In this document: positions 8,148 through 15,387 of the stretch, piece by piece
How positions within the stretch are numbered: the stretch's first letter is position 1
Layout: each line of letters starts with the position of its first letter
Position numbers and translations under genes: made by a program
DNA from: Neohoeflea coraliihabitans
GTDB lineage: Bacteria > Pseudomonadota > Alphaproteobacteria > Rhizobiales > Rhizobiaceae
Length of the DNA stretch: 64,000 nucleotides
Assembly: GCF_019334345.1 (NCBI RefSeq)
Contig: NZ_JAHWQX010000002.1
Location: forward strand, 1 to 64,000
Direction of reading: 5' to 3'
Notes under the pieces: generated by a model
The model's input: only the letters and a program-made list of their open reading frames with translations
Databases searched by the model: none
Told to the model about the DNA's origin: nothing

Positions 8148-8557
8148 GCCCCTGCCCTCGCCTTGCGAATGCGTTCGCGAAGCGCTTCAAGCTCACCTGC
8201 CAGATCCTCAACAGCAGCATCCCCGAACCTCTCCCTGTCGATTTCAATTTCGTGAGAGAGCCGGCGGATTTCGCTTTCGCAAAGGTCGTAGTAGGCCGCC
8301 CTCACCCTGCCGAAAACCGTGATCCCCGGCTCCTTGGTCTTGCCCCGCATCAGCCGCTTGTACGCGACCTCCGACATGCCGCAGCGCCGTGCCAGGTCAG
8401 AGATGGTCCGGGCTTCATCGCCCCAACCCCGGACCTTCATCCGAAACATCTTCGCGGCATATTCCGCCGCCATCGCTGGGCTGAACGCTGTTACTGTCAT
8501 CGTCGTTTTCCCCGGTTCTTTCCTGAACTCCGAATGTCGAGTTTCTGAACACTTCAT
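8144..8557 (-). CDS. Phage DNA-binding protein with HTH
   Basis: A 137-residue protein; the start is set by an AGGAGG about 7 nt upstream of the ATG at 8557. At about residues 45-75 it has a helix-turn-helix-like stretch, ARTISDLARRCGMSEVAYKR, followed by LMRGKTKEPG. The C-terminal half is a charged helix that may form a coiled coil (SHEIEIDRERFG, then LAGELEALRERIRKA). It may regulate the phage or help load replication proteins. It shares the operon with the genes on both sides. Confidence 0.7.
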   Translation of the reverse strand: MKCSETRHSEFRKEPGKTTMTVTAFSPAMAAEYAAKMFRMKVRGWGDEARTISDLARRCGMSEVAYKRLMRGKTKEPGITVFGRVRAAYYDLCESEIRRLSHEIEIDRERFGDAAVEDLAGELEALRERIRKARAGA

Positions 8558-8601
8558 GTCCGCGCCTCCTGCTACGTTGACCGTGCTGGAGGTGGGGACC
8601 G

Positions 8602-8991
8602 TTACCCGCCCGAAAGCGAGACGAGAGAGTAGCGATCGTTCGGGGTTCCGCCGGTTCGCGTGACCTGCCAGCCATAGGCCGGCAGAACCCGGTTGATCGT
8701 GGAGAAGCTTCGACACAGCGAAGCAAACGAAATGATGGGATGGCGGCGATGATCGAAACCCATATGGGTCATCAGGGACACCGCACCGATGTCGTCCGCG
8801 CCTGTCTCAAGGAAGAATTGCGGAATGCGCCATGCGGGATAAAACCGCGCCCGCATCCGGCAACGATCTGCCAGCCTCTCGCGCGACATGAGAAATTCGA
8901 TCTCAGGCGCCTCGCGTCGGCGAAGGATGGCATCGACCAGCGCAGGATCTTCTCGCGCCATGTCGGAGGCGATCGTTTCAAGATCAGCCAT
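8602..8991 (-). CDS. Hypothetical phage protein, 129 aa
   Basis: No domain recognised. The sequence has an acidic helical N-terminus and a middle part with ISFASLCRSFSTINRVLPAY. It starts immediately next to the stop of the upstream gene (no gap) and precedes a strong ribosome binding site for the following gene. It is retained because it is the only frame that fits the operon here. Confidence 0.55.
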   Translation of the reverse strand: MADLETIASDMAREDPALVDAILRRREAPEIEFLMSRERLADRCRMRARFYPAWRIPQFFLETGADDIGAVSLMTHMGFDHRRHPIISFASLCRSFSTINRVLPAYGWQVTRTGGTPNDRYSLVSLSGG

Positions 8992-9348
8992 TCAAGCCGC
9001 CTCCAACAGATGATCGGGAAACTCCGGCTCGCGGCCGTTGGGGTAGACGACCGTGCCGTCTTCCAATTCCACCTCGGGGAACTCTCCCTCGATGAAGGGG
9101 CGCCAGGCGATCGGCCGTTCATGGGTGGCGAACATGCACCAGCGCGGGACCGAGGAGCAGGTGCCAAAGCGCCCGCGGCGGATCGGCCAGACCCAATAGG
9201 ACTTGGTGACGATGCCGCACTTGGACGCCAGCCAGACAAATTCCCGCTCGATGTGGCGGCGGCCCTTCTTGGCGCCATTCACGATCTTGACGATGCGCAC
9301 CTCGCGGCCTCGCGGGGCGTTTTCGATGTCCGTGCGCCATTGCCTCAT
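8992..9348 (-). CDS. Hypothetical phage protein, DUF551-like
   Basis: An 118-residue protein starting at MRQWRTDIENAPRGREV, which overlaps the HNH gene's stop by 4 nt; the frame is open further upstream but without support. The opening W-x-x-IENAP-x-GREV and the later AWRPF resemble small DUF551-type phage proteins (W-x-P-I-E-T-A-P-K-D in relatives). No biochemical role is known to me for that family. Confidence 0.6.
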   Translation of the reverse strand: MRQWRTDIENAPRGREVRIVKIVNGAKKGRRHIEREFVWLASKCGIVTKSYWVWPIRRGRFGTCSSVPRWCMFATHERPIAWRPFIEGEFPEVELEDGTVVYPNGREPEFPDHLLEAA

Positions 9349-9743
9349 TCCGCCGCCTCCGGCAAACACGAAACGCCATGAAGTTCGAACCAGAACTTGT
9401 GATGCGGGAGATCCGGAAGGGTAATGCCGACGCTGACCAGCCAATCCAACACGTCGCGAGGAATGTGCGGCCGGCCGGAAAGCTTCCGGGCCTGCTGATG
9501 ACGATAAGCCTCAAGGCACTTTCGCCCTTTGCTCGCATTGCAGGATGAGCAGGAAGGGAGAAGATTGGACATCTCTTCCCCGCCGCCATCCTTCGGGGAG
9601 GTGATGTGGTCGATCTCCATCCACGATTGAGCGCCCCCCGATATGCTCTCCACATTGTCTGGGCAGAGGGCCAGCCCGCAGTAGGCGCAATGGCCGGCTG
9701 TCATCTTCCAAACAGAAAGCCTGCGGAGCGAAGTCATCATCAT
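9345..9743 (-). CDS. HNH endonuclease
   Basis: A 132-residue protein with a classic HNH nuclease: a first zinc-type pair CAYCGLALC at about residues 19-27, the core EIDHITSPKDGGGEEMSNLL at about 42-62, then CSSCNASKGR near 65-74. HNH enzymes nick or cut DNA; phages use them near packaging sites or as free-standing homing-type genes. Here it is the second gene of the leftward early operon, directly after the Cro-like gene, overlapping both neighbours. The C-terminal 50 residues have no recognised domain. Confidence 0.85.
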   Translation of the reverse strand: MMMTSLRRLSVWKMTAGHCAYCGLALCPDNVESISGGAQSWMEIDHITSPKDGGGEEMSNLLPSCSSCNASKGRKCLEAYRHQQARKLSGRPHIPRDVLDWLVSVGITLPDLPHHKFWFELHGVSCLPEAAE

Positions 9744-9985
9744 TCCGCTGCCTCGGTCGGGGCAGCAAGGAAGTCCTGCAGATCGATGTCGATACCCACT
9801 TCCCGGCTCGCATCGATCAGCGGAAGCCAGTATTCCTGCGGGATCTTCCCCCGCACCTTCCAGCCCTGCACCGTCGTGATCGGAAACGGCTTCTCGTCAG
9901 TCGAGAGCATCCGCGCCGTTTTGGTCAGACCGCCAAGCTTGTCGATGATCATTTCAGAGGGTGTCTTCATTTCCACGGGGGTCAT
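9740..9985 (-). CDS. Cro-like phage regulator
   Basis: An 81-residue protein, first gene of the leftward operon and divergent from the S24 repressor, the position of Cro. It contains IIDKLGGLTKTARML, then TTVQGWKVRGKIPQEYWLPL, the YdaS/Cro-type helix-turn-helix seen in many prophages. I give the upstream ATG, but the ATG at 9970 (MKTPSEM) is closer to how relatives begin. The predicted promoter places the transcript start about 13 nt before 9985, so the leader would be very short. It is expected to bind the shared operators and repress the repressor gene or modulate early transcription. Confidence 0.8.
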   Translation of the reverse strand: MTPVEMKTPSEMIIDKLGGLTKTARMLSTDEKPFPITTVQGWKVRGKIPQEYWLPLIDASREVGIDIDLQDFLAAPTEAAE

Positions 9986-10004
9986 CCATGCAGTGATTTA
10001 CGCA

Positions 10005-10034
10005 CTTATACGCGCTATGCGTAACTAATGTCAA
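10005..10034 (-). promoter_or_regulatory. Leftward early promoter (PR-like) with operator inside
   Basis: Read on the minus strand, the site has a perfect -35 box TTGACA (10029-10034) and a -10 box TATAAG (10005-10010) with an 18-bp spacer. A 15-bp palindrome lies in that spacer, so a bound repressor would block polymerase. It is placed to drive the Cro-like gene and the replication operon. Confidence 0.75.
10009..10023. promoter_or_regulatory. Phage repressor operator, TACGC-N5-GCGTA
   Basis: TACGC GCTAT GCGTA is a perfect 5-bp inverted repeat with a 5-bp spacer. The same palindrome occurs twice before the rightward operon at 11.96-12.01 kb. A half site (TACGC) also lies just left of it at 9999-10003. 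Confidence 0.75.
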
Positions 10035-10047
10035 CGTGGAAAACGTA
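10033..10047. promoter_or_regulatory. Second, imperfect operator
   Basis: AACGT GGAAA ACGTA has the same 5-5-5 spacing as the perfect operator, with its centre 24 bp away, and degenerate half sites. A further TACGC half site follows at 10055-10059. A row of such sites between repressor and Cro genes is the usual plan of a lysis/lysogeny switch; which protein prefers which site is unknown. Confidence 0.5.
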
Positions 10048-10072
10048 AAAGATTTACGCGCAGGGTGATCGA

Positions 10073-10888
10073 ATGAAAACATCTCAGATCCCGATGCGGC
10101 TCAAATCGCTGATGCAGCGCGCCGAAATGACCATGGACCAACTGGCGAAATCCATGGGCTACAAGGGTGCGTCGAGTATTCAGAGGTATCTCACAGAAGG
10201 CGAGTACAAGAAGGACACGATCAACCCCGACTTCGCTAAGCGGCTTGAGAAGGCGCTTTCCGGCAAAGGCGCACCGGTCATTTCAAAATCGGAAATTTGG
10301 GAATTGACCGGAATCAGCGGCGGCCTAATTGATAGTTTCGATCCGGATGACGCCGACACCAGTTCGCCAGATGACTGGAACGAGACCGGCGTCGGTGTGA
10401 TTGACGGCCGCTTGTCGTACAAACCGGAAGTGTCCGGCGGCATGCCCGAAATATCCGCGTCGGCGGGAATGGGGCTAGGCCGGATTGAGGATGACCGCCC
10501 TGCCCGCCTGGTAACCAACGGCATCGCTTCGGGCCATGTGGTGATGGGTGAATGGCTCATACCACCTGACTACATTCGAAACGCTCTGGGGGCCGCTCCG
10601 TCTCAGGTTGTGGTCATGCCGGTGATTGGCGCATCCATGGCGCCTATGCTCGAATCAAACGATCGAGTCCTCGTCGATATAAGCCAGAATGTTTGGGTTG
10701 GCGATGCCGTCTACATCATCGATGACGGCGATTCTGTCCTGCGCGCTAAAACGGTTCGGAAGGTAACTGCATCAGATCCGCCGGCCTTCAAGATCATCTC
10801 TGAGGCCGCGCCACATGATATCGAGACACTGACCGCCGACAGGTTTCGGATAGTCGGGCGCGTGGTCGGGCGATTCTCAAAGTTGTAG
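10073..10888 (+). CDS. Phage repressor, LexA/CI-like S24 family
   Basis: A 271-residue protein with an N-terminal helix-turn-helix (MTMDQLAKSMGYKGASSIQR, about residues 19-38) and a C-terminal S24 peptidase domain. The probable self-cleavage site is Ala131-Gly132 (SASAGMG), the nucleophile is Ser188 in GASMAPML, and Lys226 in LRAKTV is the likely general base. In this family, RecA filaments formed on DNA damage trigger self-cleavage and induction of the prophage. It lies divergent from the Cro-like gene, with operators between them. The catalytic residues are intact, so it looks functional. Confidence 0.93.
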   Translation: MKTSQIPMRLKSLMQRAEMTMDQLAKSMGYKGASSIQRYLTEGEYKKDTINPDFAKRLEKALSGKGAPVISKSEIWELTGISGGLIDSFDPDDADTSSPDDWNETGVGVIDGRLSYKPEVSGGMPEISASAGMGLGRIEDDRPARLVTNGIASGHVVMGEWLIPPDYIRNALGAAPSQVVVMPVIGASMAPMLESNDRVLVDISQNVWVGDAVYIIDDGDSVLRAKTVRKVTASDPPAFKIISEAAPHDIETLTADRFRIVGRVVGRFSKL

Positions 10889-10897
10889 GGGGATCAA

Positions 10898-11239
10898 ATG
10901 ATCGGATTTTTCTGGGGGATACTGGCTTCGTTGACGCTCGCAGTTGTCGGTCTGGCTTTCAAGAATGCATACGGATACGCGAAAGTTTCCAACGCCATCA
11001 CCTTCATCCTGGGTGTGCTTTTTATGATGTTCTGCGCTGGGATTGTGGGATTTGGGTATGGTGCGGCTGCCGCTTTCCGAACCAGATTGGGTGATCCCCG
11101 AATCGATGAGCTCCTGCCCTTGCCAAGCGGCACTCTAATTCTCGCGGCCACCGGAATCGTATGCGGTGCGACTTTCATCCTCTGGGTGATTGGAAGACTG
11201 CCGCATTTCCTTCGCGACCCTAATAAAAAAGATCATTGA
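10898..11239 (+). CDS. Phage membrane protein, 113 aa
   Basis: Three hydrophobic segments are visible: about residues 2-20 (FFWGILASLTLAVVGLAF), 33-58 (ITFILGVLFMMFCAGIVGF) and 80-100 (LILAATGIVCGATFILWVIG). It follows the repressor by 9 nt, so it is likely expressed from the lysogen. A lysogenic-conversion role such as superinfection exclusion is possible from the position but nothing in the sequence proves it. Its end overlaps a small convergent gene by 20 bp. Confidence 0.7.
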   Translation: MIGFFWGILASLTLAVVGLAFKNAYGYAKVSNAITFILGVLFMMFCAGIVGFGYGAAAAFRTRLGDPRIDELLPLPSGTLILAATGIVCGATFILWVIGRLPHFLRDPNKKDH

Positions 11240-11363
11240 GCCACCCATTGAGGGCCGCGGCGGCGAGCATGGCCGTCAGTGAATAGACCAGCAATAAACT
11301 TACCGCAGGACGATTCCACAAGGGACGCTGCGCCCGATTATCATTTGAACGGTGATGCTCCAT
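11220..11363 (-). CDS. Small phage membrane protein, 47 aa
   Basis: A short frame starting MEHHRSNDNRAQRPLWNRPA with one hydrophobic segment (VSLLLVYSLTAMLAAAAL, about residues 21-38). The ATG has AAGGAG 7 nt upstream, a strong ribosome binding site for such a short frame. It is oriented against the repressor-linked membrane gene and overlaps its 3' end by 20 bp. The composition fits a small holin-like or regulatory membrane peptide, but I do not assign a function. Confidence 0.55.
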   Translation of the reverse strand: MEHHRSNDNRAQRPLWNRPAVSLLLVYSLTAMLAAAALNGWLNDLFY

Positions 11364-11895
11364 TCTCACACTCCTTTGATCAGGGCATAGCCCGTCTAAA
11401 TGATGGTCCTGAGGAGGAGCATCATCCTTGCCGCAATCTTGTCGCGGCCAAGCATCCGTGAAGCCGATATTCCCTGACAGCTAGTTTTGTTTTCCCGGAC
11501 CCTACCGGGCTGTGGTTGGCATCCTCCCGCTGGTCAGGCGGTAAATCGGAACTCTGCCGAAACTGTCTGAATCCGCTTTCGCGGACCTCCTCGTGAGTGC
11601 TGTCAGTTATCCCGTGGATTGCAAATCCGTTCTCGGGCGGGCCATCAACCCCGTCTGGCTTCGTCCGGTGAGCCTGGCGCCGGAACCGCTTGGGATATTC
11701 ATGCACCGGATTGGTCGGCGCGGCGGGTCAATACCCAGAAAAGACCGTCGCTTTTGCGCGTTTCACGAGGGAAAATCGCCGGGAGCCTCCGAGCAGACAC
11801 GATTTTCTTCACGATTCGCGCCGCAAAGCGATCATTCCGGTTGCGAAATCATCCTCGATCCGCTAGGTTTCCGGTCTTCATTGTGATTGCTTTGC
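11364..11895. other. Gap of about 530 bp, no convincing gene
   Basis: Two frames are open, 11422-11706 on the minus strand and 11593-11886 on the plus strand. Neither has a recognisable domain, and their composition looks out of frame. The plus-strand stretch ends just before a clear terminator at 11896-11930, so something is transcribed rightward here, perhaps a small RNA or a very small gene. A G+C hairpin near 11498-11513 has no T-run on its 3' side. Confidence 0.35.
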
Positions 11896-11930
11896 GCCCC
11901 GGCCGGACCATCCCGCCGGGGCTTCTTTTT
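11896..11930 (+). terminator. Rho-independent terminator
   Basis: GCCCCGGC (11896-11903) pairs perfectly with GCCGGGGC (11915-11922), followed by TTCTTTTT. It would end rightward transcription from the repressor/membrane-gene side before the regulated promoter at 12 kb. Confidence 0.8.
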
Positions 11931-11961
11931 GCCACCTCACATACGCATTATCAAGAATTTT

Positions 11962-12010
11962 TACGCAGTCAGCGTATTTTCTGCTTGCATTTACGCGTCA
12001 TGCGTATAAT
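11962..12010 (+). promoter_or_regulatory. Operator pair and promoter of the rightward operon
   Basis: Two perfect TACGC-N5-GCGTA palindromes lie at 11962-11976 and 11992-12006, 30 bp apart centre to centre, about three helical turns. A TATAAT -10 box (12005-12010) overlaps the second operator by 2 bp. The best -35 candidate, TTGCAT at 11985-11990, is only 14 bp away, so its exact place is uncertain. The operator matches the one in the repressor/Cro region, implying shared control of the recombination operon. Confidence 0.7.
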
Positions 12011-12062
12011 GATCCTCCCATCAAGTGGCCGTCTACGGCTCACAAAATGAGAGAGGCCCGCA

Positions 12063-12407
12063 ATGAAAACCCTCGACACAGCCGCATGGACTGATTTCCA
12101 CGTTCAGCCCGTCACGCTCGGCTATCACGCACGAGCCATCGCCGCACAGCAGCGCACCACGGACAAGCTTTGTGTCCCGTTTCCGGCCTTCAACGTGATT
12201 GACGAAAGGGCGTCCTACGACGCTCACAAGGCGCAGGCCGAGAAGGTCATTGAAGCGGCCATGGATCTGATCATCGATCAAATCGAAATCGTCCGCGACA
12301 TGGCCGAGCAGAAGACCGATCGCAAGGAGCTTCGCGAGCAGATCGAGGAAACCGTGAGCGAAGCGCTTTTCGACGCTGACGACTATTACGAGCAGGAGGA
12401 CTCCTGA
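12063..12407 (+). CDS. Hypothetical phage protein, 114 aa
   Basis: First gene of the rightward operon, 53 bp after the -10 box. It is acidic and probably helical in its second half (KAQAEKVIEAAMDLIIDQIE); the N-terminus has no recognised motif. The stop overlaps the next ATG. Confidence 0.65.
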   Translation: MKTLDTAAWTDFHVQPVTLGYHARAIAAQQRTTDKLCVPFPAFNVIDERASYDAHKAQAEKVIEAAMDLIIDQIEIVRDMAEQKTDRKELREQIEETVSEALFDADDYYEQEDS

Positions 12408-12724
12408 TGACCGAGAGCAAGCACACGCCGGGGCCATGGGCCTTCGAAGTGAATGTATGGGGTTCTATCCTTAGCACCGATTACGGCGAAGCCGAGAACT
12501 TGAAAGCGGGGCGCGCTTGGGACGAGGACATCAGCATTGCGGCAAACGTCGATTGGGATGTCATCGGGGAGGAGGAGATTGCAGCCAACGCTCGCCTGAT
12601 CGCCGCCGCTCCTGAACTGCTGGAAGCGCTGGAGGAAACGCTGATTGTCGCCACCCGCAACGAGGACGGTGACTTTGCAGACCGCGCCCGCGCCGCCATT
12701 GCCAAAGCCAAGGGAGACGCCTGA
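12407..12724 (+). CDS. Conserved phage protein of the HTPGPW type
   Basis: A 105-residue protein that opens with HTPGPWAFE and has ANARLIAAAPELLEALEETL in its second half. This pairing is common in small proteins of unknown function from many tailed phages. No catalytic residues stand out. It overlaps both neighbours at the start and stop codons, so translation is coupled. Confidence 0.75.
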   Translation: MTESKHTPGPWAFEVNVWGSILSTDYGEAENLKAGRAWDEDISIAANVDWDVIGEEEIAANARLIAAAPELLEALEETLIVATRNEDGDFADRARAAIAKAKGDA

Positions 12725-12918
12725 TGGACAACATCGACCCCCGCACCACCCACCTGATCGGCCAGCGTCTTTCAGAGGAGACCGCACAGCCCAGCCGCAA
12801 GCCCAACATCGTGGGCGCGGTGCTGATTATCGCAATCCTGACGCTTGGTTTTCTCGCATGCGTGCAGGTCGGGCTCTCCCGAGCCGAAGCCGCCTATCAG
12901 ACAGACAGGAGAGTGTAG
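12724..12918 (+). CDS. Small phage membrane protein, 64 aa
   Basis: One clear hydrophobic segment spans about residues 28-50 (NIVGAVLIIAILTLGFLACV), with a polar N-terminus, so it is probably a single-pass membrane peptide. It overlaps the previous gene at ATGA. No function recognised. Confidence 0.65.
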   Translation: MDNIDPRTTHLIGQRLSEETAQPSRKPNIVGAVLIIAILTLGFLACVQVGLSRAEAAYQTDRRV

Positions 12919-12920
12919 CC

Positions 12921-13142
12921 ATGAACCGCATCGACTTTCACCGCGTCACCAAGATCGAACTGGCCCGCGAATCCCTGCACGTATCCGGGTGTCGCGCAGT
13001 GCTGGTCACATGGACTGACTGGCGGGGCAATGAGCAAACAGCCGAACTCACCTTTTTCGGCAACACCGAGGCGCTTGCTCCACTGCCGAGATCCGAGGAC
13101 TTCCGCGAGACCTTCCCACGGACAGCGGAGGCCGCAGAATGA
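12921..13142 (+). CDS. Hypothetical phage protein, 73 aa
   Basis: The start is the ATG two bases after the previous stop, with GGAGAG upstream; the frame is open further back but that part overlaps two genes. The protein looks beta-rich (VSGCRAVLVTWTDWRGNEQT). The stop overlaps the next start. Confidence 0.6.
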   Translation: MNRIDFHRVTKIELARESLHVSGCRAVLVTWTDWRGNEQTAELTFFGNTEALAPLPRSEDFRETFPRTAEAAE

Positions 13143-13459
13143 CCATTGCCCCCGGAACGATCAGGACGCTCAAGCAGAAGTACGTTCGCCGCGGATGCGA
13201 CTGCGGGAACCCTGCCACCAAGTGCCACACCTATCTTCTGCCGAATGCGCGGAGAAACCCGGCATCAAAAGGATACGGCAAGGACAACATCAGCTGGTGC
13301 TCTGATGAGAAGGCCTTCACCTGCTCCGACTGCCCCCTCCCGACCATTGACGGCCACGAGTGGTGCGCGACGTTCGACGGGGACAGGTTCCCTCACATGG
13401 TCCACACCTTCATCACGATTTCGCAAGAAGACCGGGTGCCGGCGGAGGCCGCAGAATGA
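13139..13459 (+). CDS. Hypothetical cysteine-rich phage protein, 106 aa
   Basis: Cysteines occur as CDCGNPATKC near residues 20-29 and CSDCPLP near 62, suggesting one or two zinc-binding sites. The last residues are acidic. It may bind nucleic acid or stabilise a complex; no family recognised. Coupled to both neighbours. Confidence 0.6.
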   Translation: MTIAPGTIRTLKQKYVRRGCDCGNPATKCHTYLLPNARRNPASKGYGKDNISWCSDEKAFTCSDCPLPTIDGHEWCATFDGDRFPHMVHTFITISQEDRVPAEAAE

Positions 13460-13656
13460 ACACCGTCATTGAACGCGGCAAGAAGCAAAAGCTCTCTCTC
13501 CGTGACGCGGATCACATCGCAGCCCGCGATGACATCGGGGCCTGCGCCACATGCACAGACCTCGCGCTGGATGGAGAACGGTTCTGCCGAGCCTGCAAGG
13601 ACTATTGGGAGGAAGACGCCCCCGCCTTTGCAAATTTCGATGATTGGGGATTTTAG
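13456..13656 (+). CDS. Small zinc-ribbon-like phage protein, 66 aa
   Basis: The start overlaps the previous stop by 4 nt. Two cysteine pairs, CATC at about residues 33-36 and CRAC near 49-52, make a zinc-ribbon likely. The tail is acidic and aromatic (ANFDDWGF). No function recognised. Confidence 0.6.
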   Translation: MNTVIERGKKQKLSLRDADHIAARDDIGACATCTDLALDGERFCRACKDYWEEDAPAFANFDDWGF

Positions 13657-13658
13657 CC

Positions 13659-13853
13659 ATGAACACCCCCGATCAGGAATACCGCGCCGCCCTCAAGGCG
13701 CTCAACGAAGCGGCCTATCGAGCCCTGCGCGCCTGTCCATCCCGTGAATTGGCGAACGCGAGGAAGAAGGATCTGCTCGCGATGGCCCTCGAGACCGACA
13801 AGATGGTCGACGAGACCGCCCCCACCATCCAGATGGAAAGGATGCACCCATGA
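13659..13853 (+). CDS. Hypothetical phage protein, 64 aa
   Basis: A short helical protein (ALKALNEAAYRALRACPSRE) that starts two bases after the previous stop and overlaps the exonuclease gene's start by 4 nt. No domain recognised. Confidence 0.55.
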   Translation: MNTPDQEYRAALKALNEAAYRALRACPSRELANARKKDLLAMALETDKMVDETAPTIQMERMHP

Positions 13854-14842
13854 ACATCGACATCGACAAGGATCATTTCCAATCGGTCGGCGCCATCGCA
13901 GAAGGCATTGTCGATCGCTTCCGCACTGAGCGGGCATGGGATGGCAATCCGATCACAGAGCCGGGGATATATTCGGGCATCAGCCTGGACGAGTACCATC
14001 ATAACCGGAGCCTGCTGGACGCGCCCTCTGTCTCCAAGTCATCTCTGAAATGGATATTTCCGCATCGCGGCGGCTCGCCCAAGGCGTTCTGGGGAAGGTG
14101 GTCGTACAATCCCGACTGCATCCCTCAGAAGACGACTGGAGCGCTTGATTTCGGTCGGGCTGCTCACTCGCTGATGCTTGGGGATGAAGACTTCTCACAG
14201 GCGTTCGAGATCCGGCCCGCTCAGTACAAAGATTACAAGAGCGGGGCAGCGCGTGAGTGGCGCGATAAGGTCTATGCCGAGGGGAAGTCACCGCTCACCG
14301 CAGAGGAATACAGCCTTATCGAAAAAATGGCGCTGGACGCCTCCAAGAATCCGGTTGTGAAGGCTGGCCTGCTGAACGGTCGCATCGAGCGGTCGATGTT
14401 CGCCAAAGACGAAGCATCTGGCATCTGGCTGCGGTCAAGGCCAGACGCTATTGCGGCCGACGGCATCTTCGCGGACCTCAAGACGACAGCAAGCCTCAGT
14501 GAGGATTTTCTCGAGCGGGAGGCGTACCGGAACGGCTATTTCCTCCAAGCCGCGATCACGCGAATGGTGTGCCGGATGACCGGGCATCCGTTCGACACCT
14601 TCGCGCTTGTCTACACTCTCAAGGATGAAGTCCCTGATACGGCGCATGTGGAAATCGATCCATTCGAGATCGACAGGGCCGAAAAGGAAGTGTCCTGGGC
14701 TCTTGCGAAAATCAGGGAATGCCTCGATTCCGGCGAGTGGCCCGGCTCCCAGCCCTTCAATGATGGCACCCGCCGGATGCAGGCAAAGCCGTGGGAAAAA
14801 GAGCAAGTCGACGACTTCCTGAGACGTGAGGAAGCGGCATGA
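13850..14842 (+). CDS. PD-(D/E)XK exonuclease, RecE/DUF3799-type
   Basis: A 330-residue protein with the motifs of the phage exonuclease family: GRAAHSLMLGDED near residues 103-115, WLRSRPDAI near 190 and FADLKTTAS near 205, the D-x(n)-D-x-K core that holds two metal ions. The N-terminal YSGISLDEYH and SVSKSSLKW are typical of RecE-like DUF3799 proteins. Such enzymes chew one strand of double-stranded ends to give single strands for an annealing protein. A RecT-like gene follows one gene later, which supports this reading. Confidence 0.9.
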   Translation: MNIDIDKDHFQSVGAIAEGIVDRFRTERAWDGNPITEPGIYSGISLDEYHHNRSLLDAPSVSKSSLKWIFPHRGGSPKAFWGRWSYNPDCIPQKTTGALDFGRAAHSLMLGDEDFSQAFEIRPAQYKDYKSGAAREWRDKVYAEGKSPLTAEEYSLIEKMALDASKNPVVKAGLLNGRIERSMFAKDEASGIWLRSRPDAIAADGIFADLKTTASLSEDFLEREAYRNGYFLQAAITRMVCRMTGHPFDTFALVYTLKDEVPDTAHVEIDPFEIDRAEKEVSWALAKIRECLDSGEWPGSQPFNDGTRRMQAKPWEKEQVDDFLRREEAA

Positions 14843-15387
14843 GATTTAACCCCGCCATCCAATTCGACAGCACTTCGCCGCCGACTGCCCACAACTTCAT
14901 TGATCGTACCGGTGAAAAATACGGCAAGCTCGAGTTCATTAGCTTTGCCGGGAGAAAGTGCGGGCAAATTTATTGGAACATGAAATGCGATTGCGGGACA
15001 GAGTTCGCAGCATACGGCCAGAACGTCATCCGCGGGCTGACGACATCATGTGGATGTGTGCACTCGGTCAAGTCGAGTGCCACTGCCACCTGCCACGGTG
15101 AAACCAGGGGACTGTCCAAGTCACCGGAATACTCTTGCTGGGTCCAGATCAAAACCCGCTGTCACAACCCGAATTATCGAGAGTTTCACTACTACGGCGA
15201 CCGCGGGATCACGGTCTGCGATCGGTGGCGCAACAGCTTTGAAGCATTTCTCGAAGACATGGGGCGGAAACCGAGCCCCCATCACTCAATTGATCGGATC
15301 GACCCAGACGGGAACTACGAGCCCGGGAACTGTCGATGGGTCACGGCAAAGCAGCAACGCAAGAATCAGAGAAAGAGAGCGTCATGA
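14839..15387 (+). CDS. HNH-type homing-like endonuclease
   Basis: A 182-residue protein with an N-terminal zinc-binding region (MKCDCGTEF, then TTSCGCVH), a central WVQIKTRCHNPN stretch followed by YGDRGITVCDRWRNSF, and the C-terminal HHSIDRIDPDGNYEPGNCRW motif, where a histidine and asparagine-rich finger form the nuclease. This layout is common in phage HNH genes and some AP2-type proteins. It sits between the exonuclease and annealing genes with 4-nt overlaps on both sides, so if it is an invader it has fitted itself into the operon without breaking it. Confidence 0.85.
   Translation: MRFNPAIQFDSTSPPTAHNFIDRTGEKYGKLEFISFAGRKCGQIYWNMKCDCGTEFAAYGQNVIRGLTTSCGCVHSVKSSATATCHGETRGLSKSPEYSCWVQIKTRCHNPNYREFHYYGDRGITVCDRWRNSFEAFLEDMGRKPSPHHSIDRIDPDGNYEPGNCRWVTAKQQRKNQRKRAS

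Noticed and set aside
7993-8247. An 84-codon leftward frame
   Set aside because: It overlaps the HTH gene and the better-supported 53-residue membrane gene in another frame, and its composition is out-of-frame-like.
11422-11886. Two opposing short frames in the phage gap
   Set aside because: Neither has a domain or start signal; a non-coding or decayed stretch is at least as likely.
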